DNA of 64,000 nucleotides from contig JAOBWK010000035.1 of NCBI GenBank assembly GCA_025463305.1, forward strand, positions 1 to 64,000. The letters are read 5' to 3'. This document shows positions 52,136 through 64,000 of this stretch, one piece after another. The notes beneath the pieces were generated by a model, which was not told where the DNA came from, ran no database searches, and was given only the letters and a program-made list of their open reading frames with translations. Source of the stretch: Ilumatobacteraceae bacterium. Lineage in GTDB: Bacteria > Actinomycetota > Acidimicrobiia > Acidimicrobiales > Ilumatobacteraceae. The translations under genes and the position numbers were made by a program. Position 1 is the stretch's first letter; the number at the start of each line of letters is the position of its first letter.

Positions 52136-52722
52136 GCGATCCCGACGACCTGCAGCGCGTGCTCGGCTACCTCGATGCGGCCGACGACACCGAGCCGATC
52201 CACGCGGTCGGCGATCAGCTGTACGCGACGTCGTTCTGGACGCCAGCGTTCTGCGCGGCCATCGTCCGCGCCGCCGAGGCGATCGGTGCCTTCGAGCCCC
52301 AGCCCGACGATCCCGTGCCGGGCCACGAGGTGTCCCTCGCCCTGATCAGTCCTCGTCTGTTCGAGCAGGTCCAGAACGACATCGGGATGCGCCTCTGGCC
52401 GCAGCTGCAGGAGGCGTGGCCGTACATCGACTACCACGGCCTGCGCGATGTCTTCGTCATCCGTTACGCGCTCGGCGAGCAGGAGAGCCTGCGGATCCAC
52501 CACGACGTCGCCCAGGTGTCGGCGTCGATCAAGCTCAACGACGACTACGAGGGCGGTGAGCTGGAGTTCCAGCTGCAGGGCTACGACAACAGCGGGCTCG
52601 CAGTGGGCACGTTGCTGGCCTGGCCGTCGCTGGTGACGCATCCGCACCAGACCAACCAGCTCCGCTCCGGGGTGAAGTACGCGCTCACGATCTGGTGCGA
52701 ACTGCCGACATACGTGGAGTGA
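52132..52722 (+). CDS. 2OG-Fe(II) oxygenase (prolyl 4-hydroxylase-like)
   Basis: 196 aa. The double-stranded beta-helix iron motif is HHD (LRIHHDVAQVSASIKLND) with the distal His in THPHQTN, and the 2-oxoglutarate-binding basic residue region is LRSGVKYALTIWCE. Spacing and the block YEGGELEFQLQ are typical of P4Hc-type enzymes. Substrate unknown. The GTG start overlaps the gluQ stop, so the two are co-translated, though a functional tie with queuosine is not evident. Confidence 0.85.
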   Translation: MSDPDDLQRVLGYLDAADDTEPIHAVGDQLYATSFWTPAFCAAIVRAAEAIGAFEPQPDDPVPGHEVSLALISPRLFEQVQNDIGMRLWPQLQEAWPYIDYHGLRDVFVIRYALGEQESLRIHHDVAQVSASIKLNDDYEGGELEFQLQGYDNSGLAVGTLLAWPSLVTHPHQTNQLRSGVKYALTIWCELPTYVE

Positions 52723-52940
52723 CCCCGCGCCGTTCCGCGAGCTGTTCGTGACGGCCGCGTTCACGAAAAGTCACCCAATCGTTGTCACTTCGACGCCGGG
52801 GGTGCACCCACCCCTCGAGGACCTCGGGGGTAGGGTCGTCATGCGGAAACACCCCCTCTCCTTCGTGTCGTCTCGAATGCAGCGGACACGTCTCGACAGA
52901 CAGAAGATTCGAAGATCGGCATGAAGTCATCGGTGAAAAC

Positions 52941-53993
52941 ATGGGCATGACCTGGTCCACACGGCAGCGGAACCGGCGGCTCAACCGGTGCGGACTGGCA
53001 GCGGCGGGCATCCTCGTCGGCGGCCTGGCGTTCAGCGGTTGGCCGGTCGGCGCGGCTGCTGCGGCGGCTCCGGATCGCGTGTCCGTCACGCTCGCCCCGT
53101 CCGACGTGCAACCGGCCATCTCGCGCGTCACGGTGCCGATGCGCACCGGTGCCGCCACGGTGCTCCCGGCCACGACGCCGGTCACCACGCCGACGCCGGT
53201 CACCGATCCGGCCGCCACCGCGGCGCCGGCCACCGATGCAGCCACCACGGCGCCGGCCACCGATCCGGCCACGACGGTGCCGGCCGCCGATCCGGCCACG
53301 GCGGCCCCGGCCGACCCGCTGCCGCCGATCCCGTCGAACATCGAAGTCGTCGGTGCGTCGTCGGTGCCGGTCCCGGCGGTGGGCAAGGGCGGCGGCTCGG
53401 GCACCAAGATCGTGCAGTTGCGCCTGCTCCAGCTCGGGTTCTGGAACGCCGGCGCGAGCGGCAAGTACGACAACACCACCCAGCAGGCCGTGATGGCCTT
53501 CCAGAAGTACCTCAACCTGCCAGCATCGGGCAAGGTCGACGCCAACACCGCGACCTGGCTGACGGCGCTCGACACCAAGGCCCACGGCCTCACCGACACC
53601 GGCACGTTGATGGAGGTCGACAAGGGCCACCAGCTGCTGTTCGCCGTCGTCGACGGCAAGACGAACTGGACGTTCAACACCTCGACCGCCACTGGCAAGA
53701 CGTACCACGAGGTCGACAAGAACACCCCCGGGCAGTTCCAGGACGGCGTGTCCATCACGCCCGACGGCTTGTGGAAGACCAACCGTGAGCGCCCCGTGGG
53801 CTGGTGGGAGGGCGACCTCGGCCAGATCTACCGGCCGAAGTACTTCCACGGTGGCGTCGCGATCCACGGTTCGAACAGCATCCCCAACTACCCGGCGTCG
53901 CACGGCTGCGTGCGCCTCTCGGTGCAGGCGATGGACTGGATCTGGGCGAACAACGTCATGCCGCTCGGCATCACCGTCTGGGTGCACGAGTAG
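52941..53993 (+). CDS. Secreted L,D-transpeptidase with peptidoglycan-binding domain
   Basis: 350 aa. Signal peptide (LAAAGILVGGLAFSGWPVGA), a long Ala/Pro/Thr-rich spacer with repeated 'ATDPAT'-like units (about 60-130), a PG_binding_1 domain (about 150-215: KIVQLRLLQLGFWNAG, TTQQAVMAFQKYLNLP), and a YkuD catalytic domain (about 220-350) with HGGVAIHGSNSIPN and the signature SHGCVRLS containing the catalytic Cys. It should form 3-3 cross-links or attach proteins to peptidoglycan. ATG 52941 or 52947. The 218-bp upstream region contains no gene; a hairpin-prone GC-rich segment lies at 52805-52835. Confidence 0.93.
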   Translation: MGMTWSTRQRNRRLNRCGLAAAGILVGGLAFSGWPVGAAAAAAPDRVSVTLAPSDVQPAISRVTVPMRTGAATVLPATTPVTTPTPVTDPAATAAPATDAATTAPATDPATTVPAADPATAAPADPLPPIPSNIEVVGASSVPVPAVGKGGGSGTKIVQLRLLQLGFWNAGASGKYDNTTQQAVMAFQKYLNLPASGKVDANTATWLTALDTKAHGLTDTGTLMEVDKGHQLLFAVVDGKTNWTFNTSTATGKTYHEVDKNTPGQFQDGVSITPDGLWKTNRERPVGWWEGDLGQIYRPKYFHGGVAIHGSNSIPNYPASHGCVRLSVQAMDWIWANNVMPLGITVWVHE

Positions 53994-54047
53994 CCGCTCG
54001 CCGATCTCGGCCCGGTGCGCGCACCGGCCCGCTGTCAGACTCGCGAC

Positions 54048-57858
<3,811 letters not shown>

Positions 57859-57936
57859 CGTCCCGGCAGGTGCGTCACCCGTCAATCACTCCCGCCCCCC
57901 GGCGACGGCGCGTCATCGAGCGCGCCGGGCGGGCTT

Positions 57937-58314
57937 GTGACGGGCATGATCGCACGTCCCGTTCCCCACGCCGTCGCCGACGCGTCGCGGTTGCTCGGCG
58001 TCGACACCGATGCATCCGTGGCCGCGGTGCGCACGGCGTACCGCCAGCTGCTCGTCGCCTGCCATCCCGATCACAACCCGGCTTCGATGCATGACGTCGG
58101 CGCAGCGCGGGTCCGCCAGATCTGCATTGCCCGCGACATCGTCGAGGCCCATCGCAACGGCGTGTCGACCGATCTCCTCGGCACCCTGCTCGATCGGGTC
58201 ACCGCCGAGATCGCGACGCTGCTGGCGCGCCGTGCCCGTGACCGGCGGCCCGATGTGCGCTTCGCGACGCAGGTGGTGGCCGCCCGCGGCAGCCGAATCG
58301 ACATCGCGGCGTGA
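57937..58314 (+). CDS. Small J-domain protein
   Basis: 125 aa. The N-terminal half is a J domain: ASRLLGVDTDASVAAVRTAY and RQLLVACHPDHNPAS with the invariant His-Pro-Asp that stimulates Hsp70 ATPase. No Gly/Phe or zinc-finger regions, so it is a type III DnaJ-like co-chaperone. The C-terminal half is helical and basic. GTG 57937 or ATG 57946. Its stop abuts the stop of the convergent alkB gene (TGATCA). Confidence 0.8.
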   Translation: MTGMIARPVPHAVADASRLLGVDTDASVAAVRTAYRQLLVACHPDHNPASMHDVGAARVRQICIARDIVEAHRNGVSTDLLGTLLDRVTAEIATLLARRARDRRPDVRFATQVVAARGSRIDIAA

Positions 58315-59010
58315 TCAGGGCCGACGGATGCGGGTCCCCGGGCGCTGCGGTCGATCGCTGAACTGGCGTCCGTCGTAGTAGCTCGGCGCGGTGTCGGGCC
58401 GGCCACGCTTGCTCGTCCAACGCCACGTCAGCGAGATGCGCGGGTTCGGTGTCACCGCCCGCGGGACGCCATGGAGCCAGTCGCGCTGGCTCGCCCCGCC
58501 CATCACCAGGAGATCGCCCTCGCCGGGCATCAGCACGACGTCGCCGGGCTCGTCGCCGGCGGGCACCTTGTCGACCACATCGGCCAGCGGGCGCCGCTCG
58601 CGGAACACGAACGGCCGGCGCTGGCCGAGCACCACGATCGCGACCAACGTGTCGTCGAGCCAGCGCATGGTGCGATCGCTGTGCAGCCCCTGGAAGTCGT
58701 CACCATCGCGGTAGAGCAGCGCGCCGATGCCGGTGAAGCCGACCCGGTACGTCGACTGCAGGTGCAGGTCGGTCTGGCGTAGCAGCACGTTCGCGTCGGC
58801 GCGCAGCCCCGCACCGAGCCGCTTCTCCGGCACGTAGTCGTTGTACCGCAGCACCTCGCCCTGCAGCCACGTCGTCGACGAATGGAGGTCGGCGAACTCG
58901 GTGTCGGCCTCGCGCACGAAGCCCTCGACGAGGTCCACCCACGATCCGGGGCCGAGCTCGATCCGCCGGGTCGCGGCCCGACGATCGATCGCGAGATCAG
59001 CAGGGTCCAT
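58315..59010 (-). CDS. alkB: AlkB-family 2OG-Fe(II) dioxygenase
   Basis: 231 aa, oxidative demethylase for alkylated DNA or RNA. The iron ligands are H and D in GLHSDRTM and H in DWLHGVPRAV; the 2-oxoglutarate Arg pair is in NPRISLTWRW. Substrate lid region RYNDYVPEKRLG resembles the AlkB/ALKBH2-3 group. Family membership is firm, the substrate is not. A monocistronic gene, convergent with the J-domain gene. Confidence 0.9.
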   Translation of the reverse strand: MDPADLAIDRRAATRRIELGPGSWVDLVEGFVREADTEFADLHSSTTWLQGEVLRYNDYVPEKRLGAGLRADANVLLRQTDLHLQSTYRVGFTGIGALLYRDGDDFQGLHSDRTMRWLDDTLVAIVVLGQRRPFVFRERRPLADVVDKVPAGDEPGDVVLMPGEGDLLVMGGASQRDWLHGVPRAVTPNPRISLTWRWTSKRGRPDTAPSYYDGRQFSDRPQRPGTRIRRP

Positions 59011-59059
59011 CGCGCGAGCCTAGGCAGACGGGTCGGTGTGGACGCTCAGTGCGGACCTG

Positions 59060-59273
59060 TCAGTGGGGAAAGGCCGCCGAGCCGTCGTAGGGCTTGTCCT
59101 CGACGATCACCAGCCAGTTGCCGGAGTTGTCGCGCAACACCGCCTCGACACCGTAGGGACGGTCCGACGGCGGCTGCACGAAGAACACGCCCTTCGCCGA
59201 CGTCGATGTAGAAGCGCTTGGCCTCGTCCTGGTCGGTGACCCAGACGGTGAAGAGGGAGAGGTTCGTGATCAT
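59060..59273 (-). pseudogene. VOC (glyoxalase/bleomycin-resistance) gene with internal deletion
   Basis: The first 25 codons (MITNLSLFTVWVTDQDEAKR, then FYIDV) are the normal beginning of a VOC protein. After a frame change at about 59200 the sequence reads KGVFFVQPPSDRPYGVEAVL then RDNSGNWLVIVEDKPY and ends FPH, a normal VOC end. The central part of the domain (about 50-60 residues expected) is missing, including one metal-ligand region. The gene lies downstream of an AraC regulator, a common AraC-VOC pairing, so the loss is probably recent. Confidence 0.75.
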
Positions 59274-59298
59274 GCGATCGACCATAAGCCGATGGGCC

Positions 59299-59742
59299 TC
59301 AGCGCTGCTTCTCCGTTCTTGCGGAACCGCGCCGGTCGCTGAGGCCGTGCATCAGCACGAAGCAGCCGGGGATGTGGGGCGCACCGATCGTGGCGAACTC
59401 GGACTGGTACGCGGAGGGGGTCACCCCGACCAGCTGGCGGAACTTGGAGCTGAACGAGCCGAGGCTCGTGTAACCCACCACCATGCACACCTCGGTGACC
59501 GTGAGGTTGGTGGCGCGGAGGAGGTCCTGGGCGCGCTCGATGCGGCGCTCGGCGAGGTACACGGCCGGCGTCTTGCCGTAGGTGGCCGCGAAGCAGCGCA
59601 GGAAGTGGAACCGCGACACGCCGGCGGCGCCGGCCATGGCGTCGAGGTCGAGCGGCTCGGCGTAGTGACGGTCGACGAGGTCACGCGCTCGGCGCAGGTG
59701 CGGGAGCAACGCCTCGGGCACCCGGAGCGCGACGTCGGTCAT
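59299..59742 (-). CDS. AraC-family transcriptional regulator (short)
   Basis: 147 aa, a DNA-binding domain with little else. Two helix-turn-helix motifs: LDAMAGAAGVSRFHFLRCFA and VTEVCMVVGYTSLGSFSSKF, with the family end VGVTPSAYQ. The length and C-terminal tail match the small AraC proteins that sit next to VOC genes. ATG 59742 is 7 bp after the stop of the MBL-Rieske gene, so it is probably co-transcribed with it. The downstream VOC gene is damaged. Confidence 0.88.
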   Translation of the reverse strand: MTDVALRVPEALLPHLRRARDLVDRHYAEPLDLDAMAGAAGVSRFHFLRCFAATYGKTPAVYLAERRIERAQDLLRATNLTVTEVCMVVGYTSLGSFSSKFRQLVGVTPSAYQSEFATIGAPHIPGCFVLMHGLSDRRGSARTEKQR

Positions 59743-59749
59743 CCGCCGC

Positions 59750-61318
59750 TCACCCGTCGGCGCGGCGGATGCGCAGCTTGCGATCGTCGGCGGTGAGGCA
59801 ACGACCGGTCTCGAGATCGAACCGCCATCCGTGCAACGTGCACACCAGCACCTCGCCATCGATCTCGCCGAACACCGAGAGGTCGGCCTGGCGATGCGGA
59901 CAGGCCCGCTCCATCACGTACTCGCCGATGCGGATCTCCTCGTGCGCGTCCGGTGGATCCAGCTTGCGGCGCGCCTCGCTCTCGGCGCGGCGCATCCGTT
60001 CCACCGAGAGGCTCTTGAAGAAGTTGTAGACGTACTCGTTGAACGAGCCCGCCCGCCAGGCCCGGAACCGGCAGGACAGGAACAGGGCGTTGCTCCAGTC
60101 GACCGCACGCTCGGCCACGACGGTCTCGACCAACGTGCGTGGGATGTCGAAGCGGAACGAGTGCGCCTCGTCGTCGATCGCGTCCGACGCGGCACGGCGC
60201 ACGATGCCGGCCGGGAAGTCGATGATCAGCTCGATGTCGCCGATGCGCATCAGGCAGTTGGCGCCCACCGCAGCGCGCAGGGTGGGCGCCATCGCGAGCA
60301 GCGGCTCCCACCACGCCTTGATCACCTCGAACAGGTTTGCCGTCGGCCGGTGCCACGAGGCGTGCTCGGCCTCGATCCACGGCATCCAGTCGGCCTGGTA
60401 GCGGGCGAGGTACGCGCCCTTGTCGGCGAAGATCGCCGCGACCTCGGCATCGTCGATCGGGTGAGTGACGTCGCCGGTGGCTGCGTCGATGGCGGTGCCC
60501 GGGATGGCCAGCACACCGCGTCGCGACGACGCGGCGAGGCGCTCGATGAACTCGGGCTGGTCGGCGAAGATGGTCAGCTCGTCGCCGGTGATGCGGTTGA
60601 GGTGGAACAGCTCTGGGTCGAGGAAGCACGGGGGCCCGGCGCTCGGCACGACGGCCTTCGCATCGAGCGCTTCGACGTACTTCATCGCACGAGTGAACTG
60701 GCTGTCGACCTTCGCGTCGACCAGCTCGCGCATCCGCTCGGGCGTCTCGTCGTAGACCATCGGGTACCAGATCGCGCCGCTGTACTGCAGCCAGTGGAGA
60801 TCGACGGGGCCATGGCTGCGGAGCGCGCCGAGGTCCGATGTGCGACAGTCGTTCTGGTTGACGAGCCGGGTCGTGCCGTCGCTGACGACCAGCGCCGAAT
60901 CGCCCCCGGGCCCATCGGTGATCGAGGTCTCGACGTGGATCGCGATCTCCAGTCCATCGCCGGGATCGCCCGCGAGCACCATCGACTCGCCGTCGACCGT
61001 GCGTGTGAAGTTGGTGAAGCCGAGCCCGCGGAGGCGGCGCTCCAGCTCGCGCGTCGGGTACCCGGGCACCAGCACGTCGATGTCGCGACGGAGGTGCTCG
61101 CGCAGCCAGACCTCGTCGAGGTGATCACTGTGCAGGTGCGAGATGTAGAGGTGATCAGCTCGCTCGACGCGCGCCAGCAGGTCTGCCGGCAACCGGTCGT
61201 TGCGCGGGAAGACGAACCAGCTGCCGAAGAAGACGGGTGTGAACCAGGGATCGCAGACGATGGACCCGTGGTCGGTCTCGATCAGGATGCCGGCATGGCC
61301 CAGCGAGGTTGCCAGCAC
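59750..61318 (-). CDS. MBL-fold hydrolase fused to C-terminal Rieske [2Fe-2S] domain
   Basis: 522 aa. The N-terminal part (about 1-270) is a UlaG-like metallo-beta-lactamase fold with the motif HLHSDHLDE and N-terminal SLGHAGILIETDHGSIVCDP. The middle (about 270-410) has SCP-like features (ANCLMRIGDIELIIDF) and an unassigned helical stretch. The C-terminus (about 455-510) is a Rieske domain with CPHRQADL and CTLHGWRF (C-x-H and C-x2-H ligands). This resembles CMP-sialic-acid hydroxylase-type proteins, but with the Rieske domain at the other end. Substrate unknown. The start ATG is 15 bp from the DUF2510 gene stop. Confidence 0.88.
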   Translation of the reverse strand: MLATSLGHAGILIETDHGSIVCDPWFTPVFFGSWFVFPRNDRLPADLLARVERADHLYISHLHSDHLDEVWLREHLRRDIDVLVPGYPTRELERRLRGLGFTNFTRTVDGESMVLAGDPGDGLEIAIHVETSITDGPGGDSALVVSDGTTRLVNQNDCRTSDLGALRSHGPVDLHWLQYSGAIWYPMVYDETPERMRELVDAKVDSQFTRAMKYVEALDAKAVVPSAGPPCFLDPELFHLNRITGDELTIFADQPEFIERLAASSRRGVLAIPGTAIDAATGDVTHPIDDAEVAAIFADKGAYLARYQADWMPWIEAEHASWHRPTANLFEVIKAWWEPLLAMAPTLRAAVGANCLMRIGDIELIIDFPAGIVRRAASDAIDDEAHSFRFDIPRTLVETVVAERAVDWSNALFLSCRFRAWRAGSFNEYVYNFFKSLSVERMRRAESEARRKLDPPDAHEEIRIGEYVMERACPHRQADLSVFGEIDGEVLVCTLHGWRFDLETGRCLTADDRKLRIRRADG

Positions 61319-61333
61319 GGTGCCTGCCGAGGC

Positions 61334-61939
61334 TCAGGCGACAGGGGCGTCGGTGTACTGCTGTCCGGCGCGCGACACGTGCTCGGTCCAGGTGGTGCCG
61401 TCCCAGTAGCGCAAGTCGAAGCGACCGGCCGGATCGGCGTACCAACCGGCGGGCACCGACGGCGTCGCCGCGGCGGCGGGTGCCGGCGTGTACGCGGCGG
61501 CGGGCTGTGCTGCAACGGGCTGGGCAGCGGCGGTGGTCTGCGCGCTGCTGTAGTCGCCGATGCCGGCGATGACGGTGGCGGGCGCCGATGAACGCGGCGC
61601 GGGCTCGACGACGGGTGCCGGGGCGGGATCGGGTGCGACGGCCCAACCGGCGGGCTCGGACGCGGCGGGCTCCGGCGTCATCGACTGCAGGACGGGCTCG
61701 GGCGTGGTCTCGACGGCGGCTGCCTCGACCGGGGCGGCCGCGACGGGCGCCATGTCTGCCATCGGCGCGCTCGCGGCGGCGTCGGATGCGGACGCCTCAC
61801 GGCTCAAGAACGCGGTGACATCGCCACCGGTCGGGACGATGGCGACGACGGTCCATCCGTCGGCTGCCTTCTCGGTCAACTTCGTGGCGAGGCTCGCCGG
61901 GTCATAGGACGATGCGCTGACGGTGACGAACTCGTTCAT
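61334..61939 (-). CDS. DUF2510 protein with N-terminal DUF4177-like domain
   Basis: 201 aa. N-terminal ~45 residues (VSASSYDPASLATKLTEKAA, DGWTVVAIVPTGGDVTAFLS) resemble DUF4177. A long Ala/Pro/Val-rich low-complexity linker (about 48-160) follows, then a C-terminal DUF2510 domain (AGWYADPAGRFDLRYWDGTT). No membrane helix or signal peptide. DUF2510 is almost restricted to actinobacteria; function unknown. Confidence 0.82.
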   Translation of the reverse strand: MNEFVTVSASSYDPASLATKLTEKAADGWTVVAIVPTGGDVTAFLSREASASDAAASAPMADMAPVAAAPVEAAAVETTPEPVLQSMTPEPAASEPAGWAVAPDPAPAPVVEPAPRSSAPATVIAGIGDYSSAQTTAAAQPVAAQPAAAYTPAPAAAATPSVPAGWYADPAGRFDLRYWDGTTWTEHVSRAGQQYTDAPVA

Positions 61940-62160
61940 GCGTCAGACTGTAGTCAGACCAGCAGGTTGCGTATACCCGGTCCACGAAAATGTCGATGGT
62001 CTTGACACTGCCTGCGCGCGGTCGCCGTCGAACCGCGCGCCGCGCGGATTTCGAGCCGACGAGTGCGTTGCAACCCCGCGTTTTGCGTGAGCATTCTCGC
62101 GTGCGAGCGCGATTTGGCTCGCACAAACGTCCGCGGTGGCGAGCGGCCGAGCCGAAGCGA
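61940..62160. other. Intergenic region upstream of the DUF2510 gene
   Basis: 221 bp without a gene; it should hold the promoter of the minus-strand DUF2510-MBL-AraC genes. Direct repeat GTCAGAC occurs twice around TGTA at 61943-61960, 4 bp before the DUF2510 start. Confidence 0.4.
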
Positions 62161-63033
62161 TCAGCCGGGCATCACCAGTTCGGCGACATCGGCGGCGTTG
62201 GGTTCGCCGTCGTGGACGAGCTCGCCGTCGCGGAGGGCGATCAGGCGGGTGACCTTGTCGACGTAGGTGAGCTCGTGGGTGGCGACGATGAGCGTGGCGC
62301 CGTCGTCCTCGGCCTGATCGAGCAGCTCAAGCAGTGCGGTCTTGCCGGAGGAGTCGAGGCCGACGAACGGCTCGTCGACGAGCAGCACCTCGAACGGGCG
62401 CACGAACGCGAGGGCGATGGCCGCCTTCTGGCGCAGGCCGCGGCTGAACGTGTTCGGCAGATCGTCGGCGCGGTCGTAGAGGCCGAGGTGGCCGAGGAGG
62501 TCGGCCGCGACCTGATCCCACTCCTCGACACCGTGCAGTCGAGCGACGTACTCGAGGTGCTCCCAGAGCGAGAGGTCGTCGTAGAACGACGGCGTGTCGG
62601 ACAGGTAGGCGAGCGCGGCGCGTGCCTCGGGCGTGCCCGACGCATGGCCCATCACGTGCACCGTGCCGCCACTGGGGTCGAGCAGCCCGGCGGCCATCCG
62701 GATGAACGTGGTCTTGCCGCTGCCGTTGTGGCCGACGACGGCGACGCGCTGGCCGATCGGAACGCCGATGGTGAGCGGCGCGAGCGCGGGGCGATCGCCG
62801 TAGTCCTTGGTGAGCTCGTTGGCGGCGAGCGCGCCGCCGGTGACGCGCTTGGGCGCTGCCGCCTGGCGACTCGCGGCGGCTGCCGGCGAGTCGGTCTGGC
62901 GCGTCGTGGAGCCGGCGACGGACTTGCCGCCACTCTTGCCGCCGCTGGTGCCGCGCGCCTCGGTGACGGATGCCGGCTTCGGATGGCGGCTGGCCGGCTT
63001 CGGATGCCGGCTGCTGCTCTGGCTGGGACTCAC
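62161..63033 (-). CDS. ABC transporter ATP-binding protein
   Basis: 290 aa. An unusual ~65-residue N-terminal extension (Ser/Gly/Ala/Lys-rich, with HPKPASRHPKPAS duplicated) precedes a standard ABC ATPase: Walker A GHNGSGKTT, Q-loop region YLSDTPSFYDD, an ABC signature close to FSRGLRQKAAIALAF, Walker B VLLVDEPFVGLD and the switch His in VATHEL. The signature 'SRGLRQK' and DUF-type partner point to an export-type ABC-2 system. GTG start 63033 overlaps the permease stop (GTGA). Confidence 0.9.
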   Translation of the reverse strand: MSPSQSSSRHPKPASRHPKPASVTEARGTSGGKSGGKSVAGSTTRQTDSPAAAASRQAAAPKRVTGGALAANELTKDYGDRPALAPLTIGVPIGQRVAVVGHNGSGKTTFIRMAAGLLDPSGGTVHVMGHASGTPEARAALAYLSDTPSFYDDLSLWEHLEYVARLHGVEEWDQVAADLLGHLGLYDRADDLPNTFSRGLRQKAAIALAFVRPFEVLLVDEPFVGLDSSGKTALLELLDQAEDDGATLIVATHELTYVDKVTRLIALRDGELVHDGEPNAADVAELVMPG

Positions 63034-64000
63034 GAACTGCTCCTCGTCTGCGCACGCTGGGCCTTTTGCTGGGCGGTGACGTCCTTGCCCTCGGCCATGA
63101 TGCCCTTGAACTTCGACTTCCAATCGTCGCGCTTGCGCACCCACTGGGCCGTGAACGCGACCAGCAGCAACATCGCCACACCGATGCGGATCGCGGCCTG
63201 CACGGTGGACTGCCCGTGGTTGTACGACGCCCGCACCACGAGCACGCCCGTGCTGCCGATGACCGAGACGATGAGCGGCAGCAGCGTGCGCAGGATGGTG
63301 GTGAGGCCGCTCATCTCCGGCGGCAGCATCGTCTGCTCGGCCGAGCGGCTGGTGAGGTCGGGCGCGTCCTTGACGATGCTGACCGCGGCGCCGCAGGCAC
63401 CCATCCACACGGTCGGCAGAGCGAGGATCGCGGCGACGACGACCGCGCCGGTCCGGTGGTCGAGCACGGCGACGGTGGCGACACCGACGCCGGCGAACGG
63501 GATGAGCGCGATGGACGGCACCATCAGGTGCTGCACGAGCAGGTCGCCGCGCTTGTGCGGCAGCGACGCCATCCGGTCGGGTTGATCGATCTCCTGCGAC
63601 AGCGGCTCGAGGGCCTCCATGCCGAGCAGGAACAGCAGCCCTCCGCTGAGCAGGAACAGCGCGGTGGTGCCCTTGAACGCAGCCACCTGGCACGCCGCCG
63701 CGCCGACGGCGAGCAGCGTCATCCGCAGCACACGCGAGAGCGGGAAGCGGAACAGGCTGTGCCAACCACGGCGCCAGACGACGGACGAGCCACCGGTGCG
63801 GCGCATCCGGATCCACGGGCGACTGCGGGTGTTCTCCTGGCCGAGCTGGCGGCGGAGGAGGACGACGGTGCGGAGGTCCTGCATCGTGACGGCGAAGCGC
63901 AGCTGGGCCACGAGGCCGCTGCGCCGGGCGAGGGCGTCGAGCGAGGTGCGCCGCAGCAGGCTCAACCCGATCACGATCAGCGCGACGCTGACGATCGGGG
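63030..64000 (-). CDS. ABC-type transporter membrane subunit (N-terminus outside window)
   Basis: At least 323 aa and open to the window edge, so the start is not seen (a GTG at 63974 is in frame, but the frame continues upstream with SVALIVIGLSLL, part of a membrane helix). Several hydrophobic segments follow: LSRVLRMTLLAVGAAACQVA, TTALFLLSGGLLFLLGMEAL, VPSIALIPFAGVGVATVAVL, LLPLIVSVIGSTGVLVV. The C-terminus is basic. Coupled to the ATPase gene by a 4-nt overlap; substrate unknown. Confidence 0.75.
   Translation of the reverse strand, partial: PIVSVALIVIGLSLLRRTSLDALARRSGLVAQLRFAVTMQDLRTVVLLRRQLGQENTRSRPWIRMRRTGGSSVVWRRGWHSLFRFPLSRVLRMTLLAVGAAACQVAAFKGTTALFLLSGGLLFLLGMEALEPLSQEIDQPDRMASLPHKRGDLLVQHLMVPSIALIPFAGVGVATVAVLDHRTGAVVVAAILALPTVWMGACGAAVSIVKDAPDLTSRSAEQTMLPPEMSGLTTILRTLLPLIVSVIGSTGVLVVRASYNHGQSTVQAAIRIGVAMLLLVAFTAQWVRKRDDWKSKFKGIMAEGKDVTAQQKAQRAQTRSSS

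Overview
The window comes from a high-GC actinobacterium, most likely of the class Acidimicrobiia (Ilumatobacter-like). The basis is the fhaA-fhaB-pstP-rodA-pbpA-pknB cell-wall cluster, DUF2510 and SCO6745-family proteins, frequent GTG/TTG starts with 4-nt stop/start overlaps, and two large secreted proteins built from 'RLLDTR...DVxGW' repeats. The lineage is an inference; no rRNA gene is present.

Layout. 1-7232 (minus strand) is the cell-wall growth and Ser/Thr signalling cluster. 7377-9968 encodes a secreted repeat/beta-propeller protein. A tRNA-Leu(CAG) lies at 10019-10102. Its 3' end is duplicated, with one mismatch, at 28793-28816, so 10.1-28.8 kb is a genomic island inserted in the tRNA gene. 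The island holds an XRE repressor and a divergent ImmA-like protease, a SAMHD1-like HD protein, a 5'-truncated TraA helicase and a twice-frameshifted TraG/VirD4 coupling protein, an orphan gene, a Xre/RES toxin-antitoxin pair whose toxin is frameshifted, a complete type I restriction operon (hsdM-hsdS-hsdR) followed by a HEPN-motif protein, and a HEPN-STAND-TPR protein. I find no integrase. It reads as a decayed integrative conjugative element retained as a defence island.

29.2-46.2 kb is ordinary chromosome: two small membrane proteins, a 1286-aa secreted protein, a secreted repeat protein preceded by a phased array of 11-bp repeats, a two-component system, a GGDEF-EAL protein, an M23 peptidase, a DUF3291-GNAT protein, a lipoprotein-thiolase pair and a DNA methyltransferase. 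46.3-64 kb carries a SNF2 helicase, a zinc-ribbon membrane protein, GluQ, two 2OG-Fe(II) oxygenases (one AlkB), an L,D-transpeptidase, a frameshifted LacZ, SCO6745 and J-domain proteins, an internally deleted VOC gene with its AraC regulator, an MBL-Rieske fusion, a DUF2510 protein and part of an ABC transporter.

The two most promising systems are: (i) the HEPN-STAND-TPR protein and its neighbours beside a type I restriction operon, a candidate abortive-infection module; and (ii) the 34.3-40.1 kb signalling locus, where a secreted protein and the extracytoplasmic domain of the adjacent histidine kinase appear to share the same roughly 45-residue repeat, with a six-unit OmpR-type operator candidate upstream.
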